The notes under the pieces were generated by a model. It saw only the letters and a program-made list of their open reading frames with translations. It searched no databases and had not been told where the DNA came from. A stretch of DNA of 64,000 bases from the NCBI GenBank assembly GCA_963210315.1, contig OY723293.1, positions 1,178,001 through 1,242,000 on the forward strand, given 5' to 3'. The DNA is from Rhynchopus euleeides (lineage: Eukaryota > Euglenozoa > Diplonemea > Diplonemida > Diplonemidae). A program made the translations under genes and the position numbers. This document shows, in pieces, positions 1-10,730 of this stretch (position 1 is the stretch's first letter; every line of letters starts with the position of its first letter).

Positions 1-119
1 GGATGTGCTCAAACAGTCAAAAGAACACATTTTCCGGGTGCAAAAAAATGTTGCACCTGGGGGGTGGAGAGGGGGGTCGGAGGGCGGTGGTGTGAGAGGC
101 TTGCTCTCGAGCTCAAACC
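1..119. other. Left edge, no gene seen
   Basis: G-rich sequence leading into the first GC hairpin repeat. The open frames here are short, overlap the repeat and show no family resemblance, so I call no gene. Confidence 0.5.
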
Positions 120-188
120 AACAGATGTTCACTACCGTGGCCTCCGGCGGCTGGGGGGCTCCGCCCCCCAGACCCCCCTGTGGCGTGT
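120..188 (+). repeat. Dispersed GC hairpin repeat, copy 1
   Basis: This is one of five ~65-70 bp copies in the window (others near 279, 46,864, 63,507 and 63,682). Each begins AACAGAYG, runs through TACCGTG and CCTCCGGCGG, and ends in a C-rich tract before TGTGGC or an equivalent. The core at 151-171 is a perfect hairpin: a 9-bp stem CTGGGGGGC / GCCCCCCAG around a 3-nt loop TCC. All copies have the same orientation. The function is unknown. It could be a mobile short repeat or a conserved structured element. Confidence 0.85.
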
Positions 189-278
189 CTTTGCGCGACA
201 ATTTATCGTCCCCCCATGCGACATGTGCTATCTGTCAGTTGTGTTGTACTTGAGCGTATGCGACTATGGAGCCAGGCC

Positions 279-352
279 AACAGACGTTCGCTACCGTGGC
301 CTCCGGCGGCTGGGGGGCTCCGCCCCCCACACCCTCCTGTGGCATGTGCCTG
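279..352 (+). repeat. Dispersed GC hairpin repeat, copy 2
   Basis: Second copy, about 160 bp after the first. The hairpin at 310-330 has 8 of 9 stem pairs, because the closing base is C instead of G. The downstream tail GTGGCATGTGCCTG resembles that of copy 3 at 46.9 kb. The copies continue as similar sequence for only a few bases beyond the hairpin. Confidence 0.85.
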
Positions 353-1730
353 GTCTTGGAGCCAAGCCCTTGCGCGTACGGGGCTGCGGCATGTCGGTTC
401 CAGCACCCTCGCGGGAGGCTGGGCCCGAGCACTGATCTCTAAGAGACGAACCACCTTGCGAATGCGATCGGGTTTGCGGGCTTGCGGCCATGACATCTCG
501 AAAGGGTCGTCGTGGGCCCGTGATCATGTTTCGGGTTCGACTTGGTGGGCATCCGTGGCGATTCGCGGAACCACGTGTATGTGTGCGAGGAAGCAAAGAG
601 ATAACACACCAGGAGCCACGCAGCACCAGGTCGACCTGGATCTGATCGAGCTCAGGGGGAAGGAAGCACAGTCACCAAAGTGATATCACCGCCGGCCTCA
701 ACCACCAAACTGCAACCGCAGAAGTTCCGCTATTCTCACAAGGGAAGGCGCCCTGGGATGTAGCAGTGATTTGTGTGCAGCGCCATCAAGTGACACTGAC
801 CGCCTTGAACAGAGAGGTAGTGTACAGATGGCGATCAGTGAGAGGGCGTGCTGTGTCCTTCCACTTCCCCATCTACCTCCATTCGTTCACCGTTGTTGAT
901 AGCGATTTTTTCGCCATTTTTTCGAATCGTATGCATCGGTCAGGCCAAGTGAATCAAAATAGCGCAAAAATCACACCAAAATCTGTGTCTGAGGCACAGA
1001 AATCGTGCAAAAAAGCACCCAAAAAAAGTGCAAAAAAACCAAAATAGGATTTCGAAAATCGGCCAAAATACCCCCAAAATAGAGCCACACCTGCGGCATG
1101 CTGCCCGTTTCTTCATTTTTTCACCTTGCCTGGCAGGGGGGGGCCCACCCTCACGGGGGGAAAAAGAGGAACGGCATGCTAACCGGGACCTCCCGGGTAC
1201 CCGGAAAGGTGGAGACCGCGTCGTGCACGCATGCAGGAGCACCTTCTTGTCCCCCCCCCCCTCGTTTGGGGGGGGGGGGGGGGGGGCGTGCCCTGTGGCT
1301 AAGTCTCGACTCTCTGCCCCACACACCCTCGTCTGCCAGGCGGTGACAAAGCTGTTGTGTGCCCGCGCTGAACCAACTGGCTCTGGCAGGAACTGTTTTG
1401 GAAAATTCCTGGTTGGTCCTTCTCAAAAGCCTGCCCTGTCAAGCCTGCACACAGGTCGGATTTAAGGCGGAGTTTAAGCTGTCCTCCTCCACTGCAGTTG
1501 TGCGTATGCAGCACTCTGCGAGGTCCCCCCCCCCCCCCCCCCCCCTCTAGGAGAAACCTCTCAGGTGTGGCACACCCGAAAATCCGGATGTGACATCCCC
1601 ATCTTCTCTGGGGTTCTCCGTGAAGAGCTCGAGAGGTTGGGCCCTGGCAGTCCTGTGTCTTAATGCTGCAGTGCGTATCTCCATAGCGAGGCTTGTGGTG
1701 TTCTGCTGGAGTTTTAAAAGTGCCGTCAAC
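353..1730. other. Gene-free flank with homopolymer tracts
   Basis: I find no convincing coding region. The stretch includes A-rich sequence at about 950-1,085. A C12-type tract near 1,248 is followed closely by a G18-type tract near 1,268, which together can fold back. A run of about 21 C lies at 1,526-1,546. The open frames here overlap on both strands and are low in complexity. Confidence 0.5.
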
Positions 1731-1839
1731 GGGGGCCTTCGCTACCAAGTGTGACTGAGTGAGAAAAAGTGAGCCACGGCCCACTTCCCCTCACTGGCTG
1801 ACGAGCTGTGACGAGCCGTGACTGGTAGCGAGGGCCCCC
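1731..1839 (-). mobile_element. MITE (3-bp TSD family), copy 1
   Basis: A 109-bp non-autonomous element with imperfect 17-bp terminal inverted repeats, GGGGGCCTTCGCTACCA at the left and the complement of GGGGGCCCTCGCTACCA at the right. It is flanked by the direct repeat AAC at 1,728-1,730 and 1,840-1,842, as expected for a 3-bp target-site duplication. The interior carries GTGAG/CTCAC motifs. The same element occurs in opposite orientation at 43,021 and 51,546. It encodes no protein. The source transposon is unknown: 3-bp duplications occur in Harbinger-type and some CACTA-type elements. Confidence 0.88.
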
Positions 1840-2543
1840 AACCAGGAGTTTCTTTTTGGAGTTCGGGCCTTTCACTCCAACGTGGAGTATCGCCCTACAC
1901 CCCACGTCCCCCCCGCCCCCCCCGCCCCGCCCTGACAAAACTGGCGCCACACTGACACAGCGTTGGCAGGGCGAAGGCGACCCCCAGTTCCCCCGTTTGT
2001 AATCGGAAGAAACCACCCCCCCCATCCCCCTTCCCACCTTGCCTGAAGGGCATTGCAATCAGTGGTGTTGCGTCTTGCAGTAGCCCCCCCCGACCCCCCG
2101 ACCCCCCTAGCCCGCTAACGGCCCTGGCGTTGCGACCCGTATCCCTCCGGGTAACTGCGCCCTCTGTTCCCTTCCCGTTGCTCAGACTGTCAGGCGACAC
2201 GTGAGGATGCTGGCCGTGCTGTAACATGTTGTGGCAGAAGCACAGAATCACCACACGATCAAAGCCTGTCCCGCAGTGCCTGTTTCATCGTGGCTTGGAG
2301 GTGCACTGCGAGCAGCATCGGTCGTGCAAATTGCAATAAACCGGCGCCCTGCGAGTTACCCGCTGCAGATAGGATCGCCCCCCACCGTGTCTCGCCCCGC
2401 CCCACCCCCACCCCCGCCGCCCACACACCTTGCGCAAATGTCGGCCTGCATAGTATGCCATACCGGAGTGGAGAGGAGAGGAGCTCAACCCAAACCACAC
2501 CGCCCCTGCGCAGGCATATGCATTCAACCCTGCCCCACACGCG
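1840..2543. other. Gene-free stretch
   Basis: C-rich sequence with long poly-C/poly-G runs. Around 2,222 the motif TAACATGTTGT recurs in the right flank (near 51,273), which suggests old repeat remnants. No coding region is supported. Confidence 0.45.
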
Positions 2544-3227
2544 ATGTTGCCTCCGCTGTTCGGGGGGGACGACACCATGTCGGTGCGTGGGGGCTCCCCT
2601 GTCCCGGCACCCGTGACACCTGAGTTTGTGCCGCTCCCCGGTGCCTATGGGCGCACCTTGGGCGGCGGGCGGCCCCCTCTGGGGCAGCGGACGATAGACA
2701 GCAGGCTCGGTGGGGTCGGCGGCCCCCGAACACGAGGCGATGACACTGAGCGGTACCTGAAGGAGTCAGAGTTGCAGCTTGCCCAGCTGTTGGAGGTCCT
2801 GGAGAAGGAGCACACAGCCTCCCGGCGCGAAGTGGTGTGCTTCTGCAGCCACACGCAGAGGCATACGACAAGGAAGGCTGAGGGGCCCTCTTTCTCGCTG
2901 GATGACACGGATGACGACTGCTGGAGCCCGATTGTGCAGACCATCGGGTACAACGCACGGCAGGCAGCAGGCGACACAGGGCACACGCACCACGAAGGAC
3001 AGGACCACCGTGACGAAGGAGGTGACAGGGCCCCGACCGACCCCGAGACTCTCTTCGCTCGTGCAGGGATGGTATGGCTCGTGGTGTGGTCGTGTCTCGG
3101 GGGGTCGGAGGGTCGAGCGCCGGGGAGGAGAAGTGTGGGAGGCAGGCCAGATATCCATCCCTCCCGGTGCTGCGCACTGATGGGGGGGTGGGGGTGGGGG
3201 TGGGTGATTTATCCACAGCAGTGGTAG
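2544..3227 (+). CDS. Putative protein, probable first exon
   Basis: The open frame starts ATG in the context GCGATGT and encodes up to 227 residues. I do not recognise a family. Residues 1-70 are rich in Gly, Pro and Arg. Residues about 72-97 form a charged, Leu-rich helix (around YLKESELQLAQLLEVLEKEH) that could be a short coiled coil. An acidic stretch DDTDDD follows, then a His/Asp/Glu-rich segment. Codons favour G or C at the third base, as in the phospholipase C gene. The text stops looking coding after about 3,071, where an in-phase donor-like GTATGG begins at 3,072. The same hexamer follows the phospholipase C open frame at 57,204. The real exon may therefore be 2,544-3,071 (176 codons), with later exons not identified, or this may be a gene fragment. 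Confidence 0.4.
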   Translation: MLPPLFGGDDTMSVRGGSPVPAPVTPEFVPLPGAYGRTLGGGRPPLGQRTIDSRLGGVGGPRTRGDDTERYLKESELQLAQLLEVLEKEHTASRREVVCFCSHTQRHTTRKAEGPSFSLDDTDDDCWSPIVQTIGYNARQAAGDTGHTHHEGQDHRDEGGDRAPTDPETLFARAGMVWLVVWSCLGGSEGRAPGRRSVGGRPDIHPSRCCALMGGWGWGWVIYPQQW

Positions 3228-3309
3228 CAGAGTCTCGGAGCTCCATTTTGAGTAGTCGGGTCCCGACTGCAGTGCCGTGTGGATATAGAGGCTGTGAGTC
3301 ATCACTGTT

Positions 3310-3525
3310 TGGGGGAGGGGGGGGAATGTTGCCGCGAGTGGTTTTCGCACACAGCAAGATTCTTCGCAGTAGAAAATAGAGTTGGCAGTGATTTGGGTGG
3401 TAAAATATAATCCGCCTAGCTTTGTTGTTATGACTGCGCATATTCACACCATCATCAGGGGAACCATGTGATGTTTGTTCACCCGGGTTTGGCGCACAAA
3501 TATCGCCTTGTATTTTTTTGCCAAA
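3310..3525 (+). repeat. Degenerate dispersed repeat, partner at 49.6 kb
   Basis: This block aligns by eye with 49,607-49,807 in the same orientation. Shared segments include CACACAGCAAGA, AGTTGGCAG, ATCAGGGGAACCATGTGA and TTGTTCACCCGGGTTTGGCG. The order of sub-blocks is kept and there are many small differences. It is probably an old transposon remnant. I see no open frame that would explain the conservation. Confidence 0.75.
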
Positions 3526-4403
3526 GAATATATCGCTACAACTGAAAGGCTGCCCTGCAGCACCGATCGTTCGTCTCACACCCCCCCCCCCCCTGCAGAG
3601 TGTTGTGGGCGTCTTTCTCCTCCTGGTCGTCTGGTTCCGCGTGGAGCGTGCGAACAAGCAAGTCTGCCTCGATATGTCTGCCACTCTGGAGTTGATGTCA
3701 GTTATTAACAACAGACGACTGCGTCCGGTATGGTTCTTGTCTATGGTTGGGTGGGCAGGCAGGGGTGTCTGTTTCGTGTGGCTCTTTTGACTCATGTGAG
3801 TCACCCACCAGCCAGGCATGTTTCAGCCACGTACCAACACCGCGGCAAAGACTGTGCCTGTTGATTTTGTGTGCCTGACTTTGTCACAAACAGCCAGACT
3901 ATCTTTTGGTTGGGTTGCCGCTTTCTTTGGAAACAAGAGCCAAACAAGCCCAGGCAGATCGGGCACAACAGACACGATCAGAATACAAGAGGACTTCCAA
4001 GGGGGGATGTCTGATCTATCGCATCACTGATGCATAACGGCCCAGGCACCTTTTGCCGGAGCCAACCGAACCCAGAACTTGGCTGAATCGCCGATTCTAT
4101 TTGCTCAAATCAACAGCCCCCAGCCGTCTCGAGGTGTCGGGCTTACCATCTTTTTGCGCCCACCAACCCCCTCCTGCAGAAAAAAGACTTCGTCCAGCTG
4201 ATTCTGATGGCCGCACTGCTGTTCTATCTGCTCCGCAAGGTGCGTGTCGATTGCACCCTCGCATCGATGTTCTTTGCGATGTCCATGGTGTCTCTGGTGG
4301 AGGCCCCTTGATTGCCCAGCAGAGCTGGCTTTGCTGGGTGCTACCATGTGCAATCTTTGACAAGAGAAGAGTGCCGAAGGTCCGAAAAACGTCTTTCTGA
4401 TGA

Positions 4404-4830
4404 ATAATGAGGATCTTGTCAGGCGAGAATGCAATGATATGCGAAGGGCTTGTCGTCGCACAGCTCTTGCGGCCTGACTCGAACAACGTGTTTCATGATG
4501 TTTTTTTTCTGTGTGATAAACCGAAAAGGTCTCAGCATCTCTTTGTCTTTACCAGTCACGTACAACGAAGCGAGGTCGCAAAGGATGTCGTACGACCGAA
4601 TATTTTGCCCCAACAAGTTTGCTTTGCTACAGCGAAAGAACCAGCACGAGTCTCAATCGGCGCGAGTGTGTTTGATACAACAACATCACCTATTCACGGC
4701 AACACCCCTTCTGTGGGGCCACCACGGTGCACCGCCGCTCGTGCACAAACAACTTTTCACAGGGCCTCAACCCAGCCATGAGACAGTAACTGCGCGCTCA
4801 ACGAAAATCGGTTCGTGTGCTGGCTCATGA
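4404..4830 (+). repeat. Degenerate dispersed repeat, partner at 48.9 kb
   Basis: Patches match 48,884-49,280, including CTTGTCAGGC-AGAATGCAA, TTTGCTTTG-ACAGCGAAAGA and GCCGCTCGTGC-CACAAACAAC. The end (about 4,755-4,805) matches the repeats at 43.3 and 48.75 kb through TTCACAGGG and TGCGCGCTCAACGAAAA. At 4,552-4,596 it carries a version of CCAGTTACG-GCGACGAAGCG. The copies have diverged considerably. Confidence 0.65.
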
Positions 4831-4883
4831 GAATAATTGGTAATTGCCCATTATCACAGGGCAACGAAACAAAACAAGACTTA

Positions 4884-5037
4884 GGGGGGTGACGACTTTT
4901 CCGGCATTTTTCGGCTTTTTTCGGGTTTTTTCGGGTCCCGTGCGTTTTTCTCCCTTTGCCAAAATGCGTGAAAAATCCCCCCTGGAGGCCGGAAAAACCC
5001 GGAAAAAAGACCCGAAAAAAATCGGAATCGTCACCCC
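4884..5037. repeat. AT/CGG-rich foldback element
   Basis: About 154 bp bounded by the perfect inverted repeat GGGGTGACGA (4,886-4,895) and TCGTCACCCC (5,028-5,037). Inside, the left half repeats TTTTTCGGG-like blocks and the right half repeats CCCGAAAAA-like blocks, so the whole can fold imperfectly. A related end, GAATCGTCACCCCCC, occurs near 43,160. It is probably a foldback or MITE-like element. I saw no clear target duplication. Confidence 0.55.
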
Positions 5038-5277
5038 AAAATTTCGGGTTTTTCCGGCTTTTTTTCGGGTCTGGGGCCGTGGTAAGGCCAGGGTTTGTAG
5101 GGGGAGATGCTCGCATTTTTTTTTGGGGGGTAGCAAAATGGGTCGTTTTTGGACATCTGAGCCCACTACGAGGGGTCCCGGAGCCCGGAAACGCTGTTGT
5201 AGGGGCTCAAACGGGGAAGCAGTCGCAACAAACAACAGGCCACTACGGAGACCTCGGCCGATGCTCACAGACAAAAG
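5038..5277. other. Spacer between foldback element and minisatellite
   Basis: Contains further TTTTTCGGG blocks and a T8/G6 run. It leads directly into the first 31-bp minisatellite unit at 5,278. No gene is seen. Confidence 0.5.
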
Positions 5278-6663
5278 TGGCCCGATCTCCCCCACCACAA
5301 TAGTGGCCTTGCCCGATCTCCCCCGATCTCCCCCGACACATGAGTGTGGTTGCCCGATCTCCCCCGACACATTAGTGGGGTTGCCCGATCTCCCCAGATC
5401 TCCCCCAACACATTAGTGGGGTTGCCCGATCTCCCCCGACACATGAGTGGGGTTGCCCGATCTCCCCCGATCTCCCCCGACACATGAGTGTGGTTGCCCG
5501 ATCTCCCCCGATCTCCCCCGACACATTAGTGGGGTTGCCCGATCTCCCCCGACACATGAGTGGGGTTGCCCGATCTCCCCCGATCTCCCCCGACACATGA
5601 GTGTGGTTGCCCGATCTCCCCCGATCTCCCCCGACACATGAGTGTGGTTGCCCGATCTCCCCCGATCTCCCCCGACACATTAGTGGGGTTGCCCGATCTC
5701 CCCCGATCTCCCCCGACACATGAGTGGGGTTGCCCGATCTCCCCCGATCTCCCCCAACACATTAGTGTGGTTGCCCGATCTCCCCCAACACATGAGTGTG
5801 GTTGCCCGATCTCCCCCGATATCCCCCGACACATGAGTGTGGTTGCCCGATCTCCCCCGATCTCCCCCGACACATGAGTGTGGTTGCCCCATCTCCCCCG
5901 ATCTCCCCCGACACGTGAGTGGGGTTGCCCGATCTCCCCCGATCTCCCCCGACACATGAGTGGGGTTGCCCGATCTCCCCCGATCTCCCCCAACACATTA
6001 GTGGGGTTGCCCGATCTCCCCCGATCTCCCCCACCACATTAGTGGGGTTGCCCGATCTCCCCCGATCTCCCCCAACACATTAGTGTGGTTGCCCGATCTC
6101 CCCCGACACATGAGTGGGGCTGCCCGATCTCCCCCGATCTCCCCCACCACATTAGTGGGTTTGCCCGATCTCCCCCGATCTCCCCCAACACATTAGTGGG
6201 GTTGCCCGATCTCCCCCGATCTCCCCCAACACATTAGTGTGGTTGCCCGATCTCCCCCGATCTCCCCCACCACATTAGTGTGGTTGCCCGATCTCCCCCG
6301 ATCTCCCCCAACACATTAGTGGGGTTGCCCGATCTCCCCCGACACATGAGTGGGGTTGCCCGATCTCCCCCGATCTCCCCCAACACATTAGTGTGGTTGC
6401 CCGATCTCCCCCGATCTCCCCCACCACATGAGTGGGGCTGCCCGATCTCCCCCGATCTCCCCCAACACATTAGTGTGGTTGCCCGATCTCCCCCGACACA
6501 TGAGTGGGGTTGCCCGATCTCCCCCGATCTCCCCCGACACGTGAGTGTGGTTGCCCGATCTCCCCCGATCTCCCCCAACACATGAATGTGGTTGCCCGAT
6601 CTCCCCCACCACAATAGTGGCCTTGCCCGATCTCCCCCGATCTTCCCCAACACGTGAGTGGGG
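5278..6663 (+). repeat. Minisatellite array A, 36 units of 41 or 31 bp
   Basis: I counted 36 consecutive units, 27 of 41 bp and 9 of 31 bp, which exactly fills 1,386 bp. A 41-bp unit is TTGCCC, GATCTCCCCC twice, then a variable 15-bp tail such as GACACATGAGTGTGG. The 31-bp units lack one GATCTCCCCC module. Tails vary at a few sites (GACAC, AACAC or ACCAC; ATGAG or ATTAG; TGTGG or TGGGG). Long open frames occur on the minus strand because the unit has few stop triplets there, but all frames read the same repeated peptide words, so I do not call genes. Confidence 0.97.
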
Positions 6664-6731
6664 TTGCCCGATCTCCCCCATATCATTCGGGTACTTGGCG
6701 GATCTCCCCCATATTATTGGAGCACTTGGCT
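6664..6731 (+). repeat. Junction of arrays A and B, two 31-bp B units
   Basis: After TTGCCC of the last A-type start, the text changes to two 31-bp units at 6,670-6,700 and 6,701-6,731. Both have the array B tail (ATATCATTCGG... and ATATTATTGG...) but only one GATCTCCCCC module. They are the only 31-bp units I find in array B and they lie exactly at the boundary with array A. Confidence 0.9.
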
Positions 6732-7242
6732 GATCTGTCCCGCTCTCCCCCATGTAATTGGGGCACTTGGCTGATCTGTCCCGATCTCCCCCATGTCATT
6801 GGCGCACTTGGCTGATCTGTCCCGCTCTCCCCCATGTAATTGGGGCACTTGGCTGATCTGTCTCGATCTTCCCCATGTCATTGGCGCACTTGGCTCATCT
6901 GTCCCGCTCTCCCTCATGTAATTGGGGCACTTGGCTGATCTGTCCCGATCTCCCCCATGTCATTGGCGCACTTGGCTGATCTGTCCCGATCTCCCCCATA
7001 TCATTGGAGCACTTGGTTGATCTGTCCCGATCTCCCCTATGTTATTGGGGAACTTGGTTGATCTGTCCCGATCTCCCCCAGGTCATTGGAGCACTTGGTT
7101 GATCTGTCCCGATCTCCCCCAGGTCATTGGGGCACTTGGCTGATCTGTCCCGATCTCCCCCACATCATTGGAGCACTTGGTTGATCTGTCCCGATCTCCC
7201 CCATATCATTGGAGCACTTGGTTGATCTGTCCCGATCTCCCC

Positions 7243-7610
7243 TATGTTATTGGGGCACTTGGTTGATCTGTCCCGATCTCCCCCACATCATTGGGGCACT
7301 TGGTTGATCTGTCCCGATCTCCCCCATATCATTGGAGCACTTGGCTGATCTGTCCCGATCTCCCCCATGTCATTGGAGCACTTGGTTGATCTGTCCCGAT
7401 CTCCCCTATGTTATTGGGGCACTTGGTTGATCTGTCCCGATCTCCCCCACATCATTGGGGCACTTGGTTGATCTGTCCCGATCTCCCCCATATCATTGGA
7501 GCACTTGGCTGATCTGTCCCGATCTCCCCCATGTCATTGGAGCAGTTGGTTGATCTGTCCCGATCTCCCCTATGTTATTGGGGCACTTGGTTGATCTGTC
7601 CCGATCTCCC
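7243..7610 (+). repeat. 4-unit higher-order repeat in array B
   Basis: The rare variant TATGTTATTGG recurs at 7,243, 7,407 and 7,571, spaced 164 bp (4 units). An earlier copy lies at 7,038, 205 bp (5 units) away. The neighbouring units repeat in the same order, so a four-unit block was amplified locally. Confidence 0.8.
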
Positions 7611-10600
7611 CCATGTCATTGGGGCACTTGGTTGATCTGTCCCGATCTCCCCCATGTCATTGGAGCACTTGGCTGATCTGTCCCGATCTCCCCCATGTCA
7701 TTGGAGCACTTGGTTGATCTGTCCCGATCTCCCCCAGGTCATTGGGCCACTTGGCTGATCTGTCCCGATCTCCCCCATGTCATTGGAGCACTTGGTTGAT
7801 CTGTCCCGATCTCCCCCACATCATTTGGGCACTTGGTTGATCTGTGCCCATCTCCCCCATGTCATTGGAGCACTTGGTTGATCTGTCCCGATCTCCCCCA
7901 TGTCATTGGGGCACTTGGTTGATCTGTCCCGATCTCCCCCAGGTCATTGGGCCACTTGGCTGATCTGTCCCGATCTCCCCCATGTCATTGGAGCACTTGG
8001 TTGATCTGTCCCGATCTCCCCCACATCATTTGGGCACTTGGTTGATCTGTCCCGATCTCCCCCATGTCATTGGAGCACTTGGCTGATCTGTCCCGATCTC
8101 CCCCATGTCATTGGGGCACTTGGTTGATCTGTCCCGATCTCCCCCATGTCATTGGGACACTTGGTTGATGTGTCCCGATCTCCCCCACATCATTGGGGCA
8201 CTTGGTTGATCTGTCCCGATCTCCCCCACATCATTGGGGCACTTGGTTGATCTGACCGATCTCCCCCATATCATTGGAGCACTTGGCTGATCTGTCCCGA
8301 TCTCCCCCATGTCATTGGAGCACTTGGTTGATCTGTCCCGATCTCCCCCACATCATTGGGGCACTTGGTTGATCTGTCCCGATCTCCCCCATGTCATTAG
8401 GGCACTTGGTTGATGTGTCCCGATCTCCCCCATATCATTGGAGCACTTGGCTGATCTGTCCCGATCTCCCACATGTCATTGGAGCACTTGGTTGATCTGT
8501 CCCGATCTCCCCCATGTCAGTGGAGCACTTGGCTGATCTGTCCCGATCTCCCCCATGTCATTGGGGCACTTGGTTGATCTGTCCCGATCTCCCCCATATC
8601 ATTGGAGCACTTGGCTGATCTGTCCCGATCTCCCCCACATCATTGGGGCACTTGGTTGATCTGTCCCGATCACCCCCATATCATTGGAGCACTTGGCTGA
8701 TCTGTCCCGATCTCCCCCATGTCATTGGAGCACTTGGTTGATCTGTCCCGATCTCCCCCATATCATTGGAGCACTTGGCTGATCTGTCCCGATCTCCCCC
8801 ATGTCATTGGGGCACTTGGTTGATCTGTCCCGATCTCCCCCATATCATTGGAGCACTTGGCTGATCTGTCCCGATCTCCCCCACATCATTGGGGCACTTG
8901 GTTGATCTGTCCCGATCACCCCCATATCATTGGAGCACTTGGCTGATCTGTCCCGATCTCCCCCATGTCATTGGAGCACTTGGCTGATCTGTCCCGATCT
9001 GCCCCATGTCATTGGGGCACTTGGTTGATCTGTCCCGATCTCCCCCATGTCATTGGAGCACTTGATTGATCTGTCCCGATCTCCCCCATGTCATTGGGGC
9101 ACTTGGTTGATCTGTCCCGATCTCCCCCATATCATTGGAGCACTTGGCTGATGTGTCCCGATCTCCCCCATGTCATTGGAGCACTTGGTTGATCTGTCCC
9201 GATCTCCCCCATGTCATTGGGGCACTTGGTTGATCTGTCCCGATCTCCCCCATATCATTGGAGCACTTGGCTGATCTGTCCCGATCTCCGCTATGTCATT
9301 GGAGCACTTGGTTGATCTGTCCCGATCTCCCCCAGGTCATTGGGGCACTTGGCTGATCTGTCCCGATCTCCCCCACATCATTGGAGCACTTGGCTGATCT
9401 GTCCCGATCTCCCCCATATCATTGGAGCACTTGGCTGATCTGTCCCGATCTCCCCCATGTCATTGGAGCACTTGGTTGATCTGTCCCGATGTCCCCCATA
9501 TCATTGGAGCACTTGGCTGATCTGTCCCGATCTCCCCCATGTCATTGGAGCACTTGGTTGATCTGTCCCGATCTCCCCCACATCATTGGGGCACTTGGTT
9601 GATCTGTCCCGATCTCCCCCATGTCATTGGAGCACTTGGCTGATCTGTCCCGATCTCCCCCATGTCATTGGGGCACTTGGTTGATCTGTCCCGATCTCCC
9701 CCACATCATTGGGGCACTTGGTTGATCTGTCCCGATCTCGCCCATGTCATTGGAGCACTTGGCTGATCTGTCCCGATCTCCCCCATGTCATTGGAGCACT
9801 TGGTTGATCTGTCCCCATCTCCCCCATGTCATTGGGGCACTTGGTTGATCTGTCCCGATCTCCCCCACATCATTGGGGCACTTGGTTGATCTGTCCCGAT
9901 CTCCCCCATGTCATTGGAGCACTTGGCTGATCTGTCCCGATCTCCCCCACATCATTGGGGCACTTGGTTGATCTGTCCCGATCTCCCCCATATCATTGGA
10001 GCACTGGGCTGATCTGTCCCGATCTCCCCCATGTCATTGGAGCACTTGGTTGATCTGTCCCGATCTCCCCCACATCATTGGGGCACTTGGTTGATCTGTC
10101 CCGATCTCCCCCATATCATTGGAGCACTGGGCTGATCTGTCCCGATCTCCCCCATGTCATTGGAGCACTTGGTTGATCTGTCCCGATCTCCCCCAGGTCA
10201 TTGGGGCACTTGGCTGATCTGTCCCGATCTCCCCCATGTCATTGGAGCACTTGGTTGATCTGTCCCGATCTCCCCCACATCATTTGGGCACTTGGTTGAT
10301 CTGTCCCGATCTCCCCCATGTCATTGGAGCACTTGGCTGATCTGTCCCGATCTCCCCCATGTCATTGGGGCACTTGGTTGATCTGTCCCGATCTCCCCCA
10401 TATCATTGGAGCACTTGGTTGATCTGTCCCGATCTCCCCCATGTCATTGGGGCACTTGGTTGATCTGTCCCGATCTCCCCCACATCATTGGGGCACTTGG
10501 TTGATCTGTCCCGATCTCCCCCATATCATTGGAGCACTTGGCTGATCTGTCCCGATCTCCCCCATGTCATTGGAGCACTTGGTTGATCTGTCCCGATCTC

Positions 10601-10730
10601 CCCCATATCATTGGAGCACTTGGCTGATCTGTCCCGATCTCCCCCATGTCATTGGGGCACTTGGTTGATCTGTCCCGATCTCCCCCAGGTCATTGGGGCA
10701 CTTGGCTGATCTGTCCCGATCTCCCCCATG

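Larger units (their letters stand above)
3228..4883. other. Gene-free flank made of old dispersed repeats
   Basis: No coding region is supported. Most of this stretch resembles parts of the right flank at 48.7-49.8 kb. It holds the separately listed blocks at 3,310-3,525 and 4,404-4,830. The similarity is patchy and interrupted, as expected for aged transposon copies. Confidence 0.5.

Noticed and set aside
2524..3819. 431-residue minus-strand protein
   Set aside because: It overlaps the more coding-like plus-strand exon, is rich in low-complexity Pro/Arg/Ser, has no domain and runs into a dispersed repeat.
5526..5996. 156-residue minus-strand protein in array A
   Set aside because: It is entirely repeat-derived. 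All frames read the same phrases because the unit length is not a multiple of three, and there is no independent evidence of coding.
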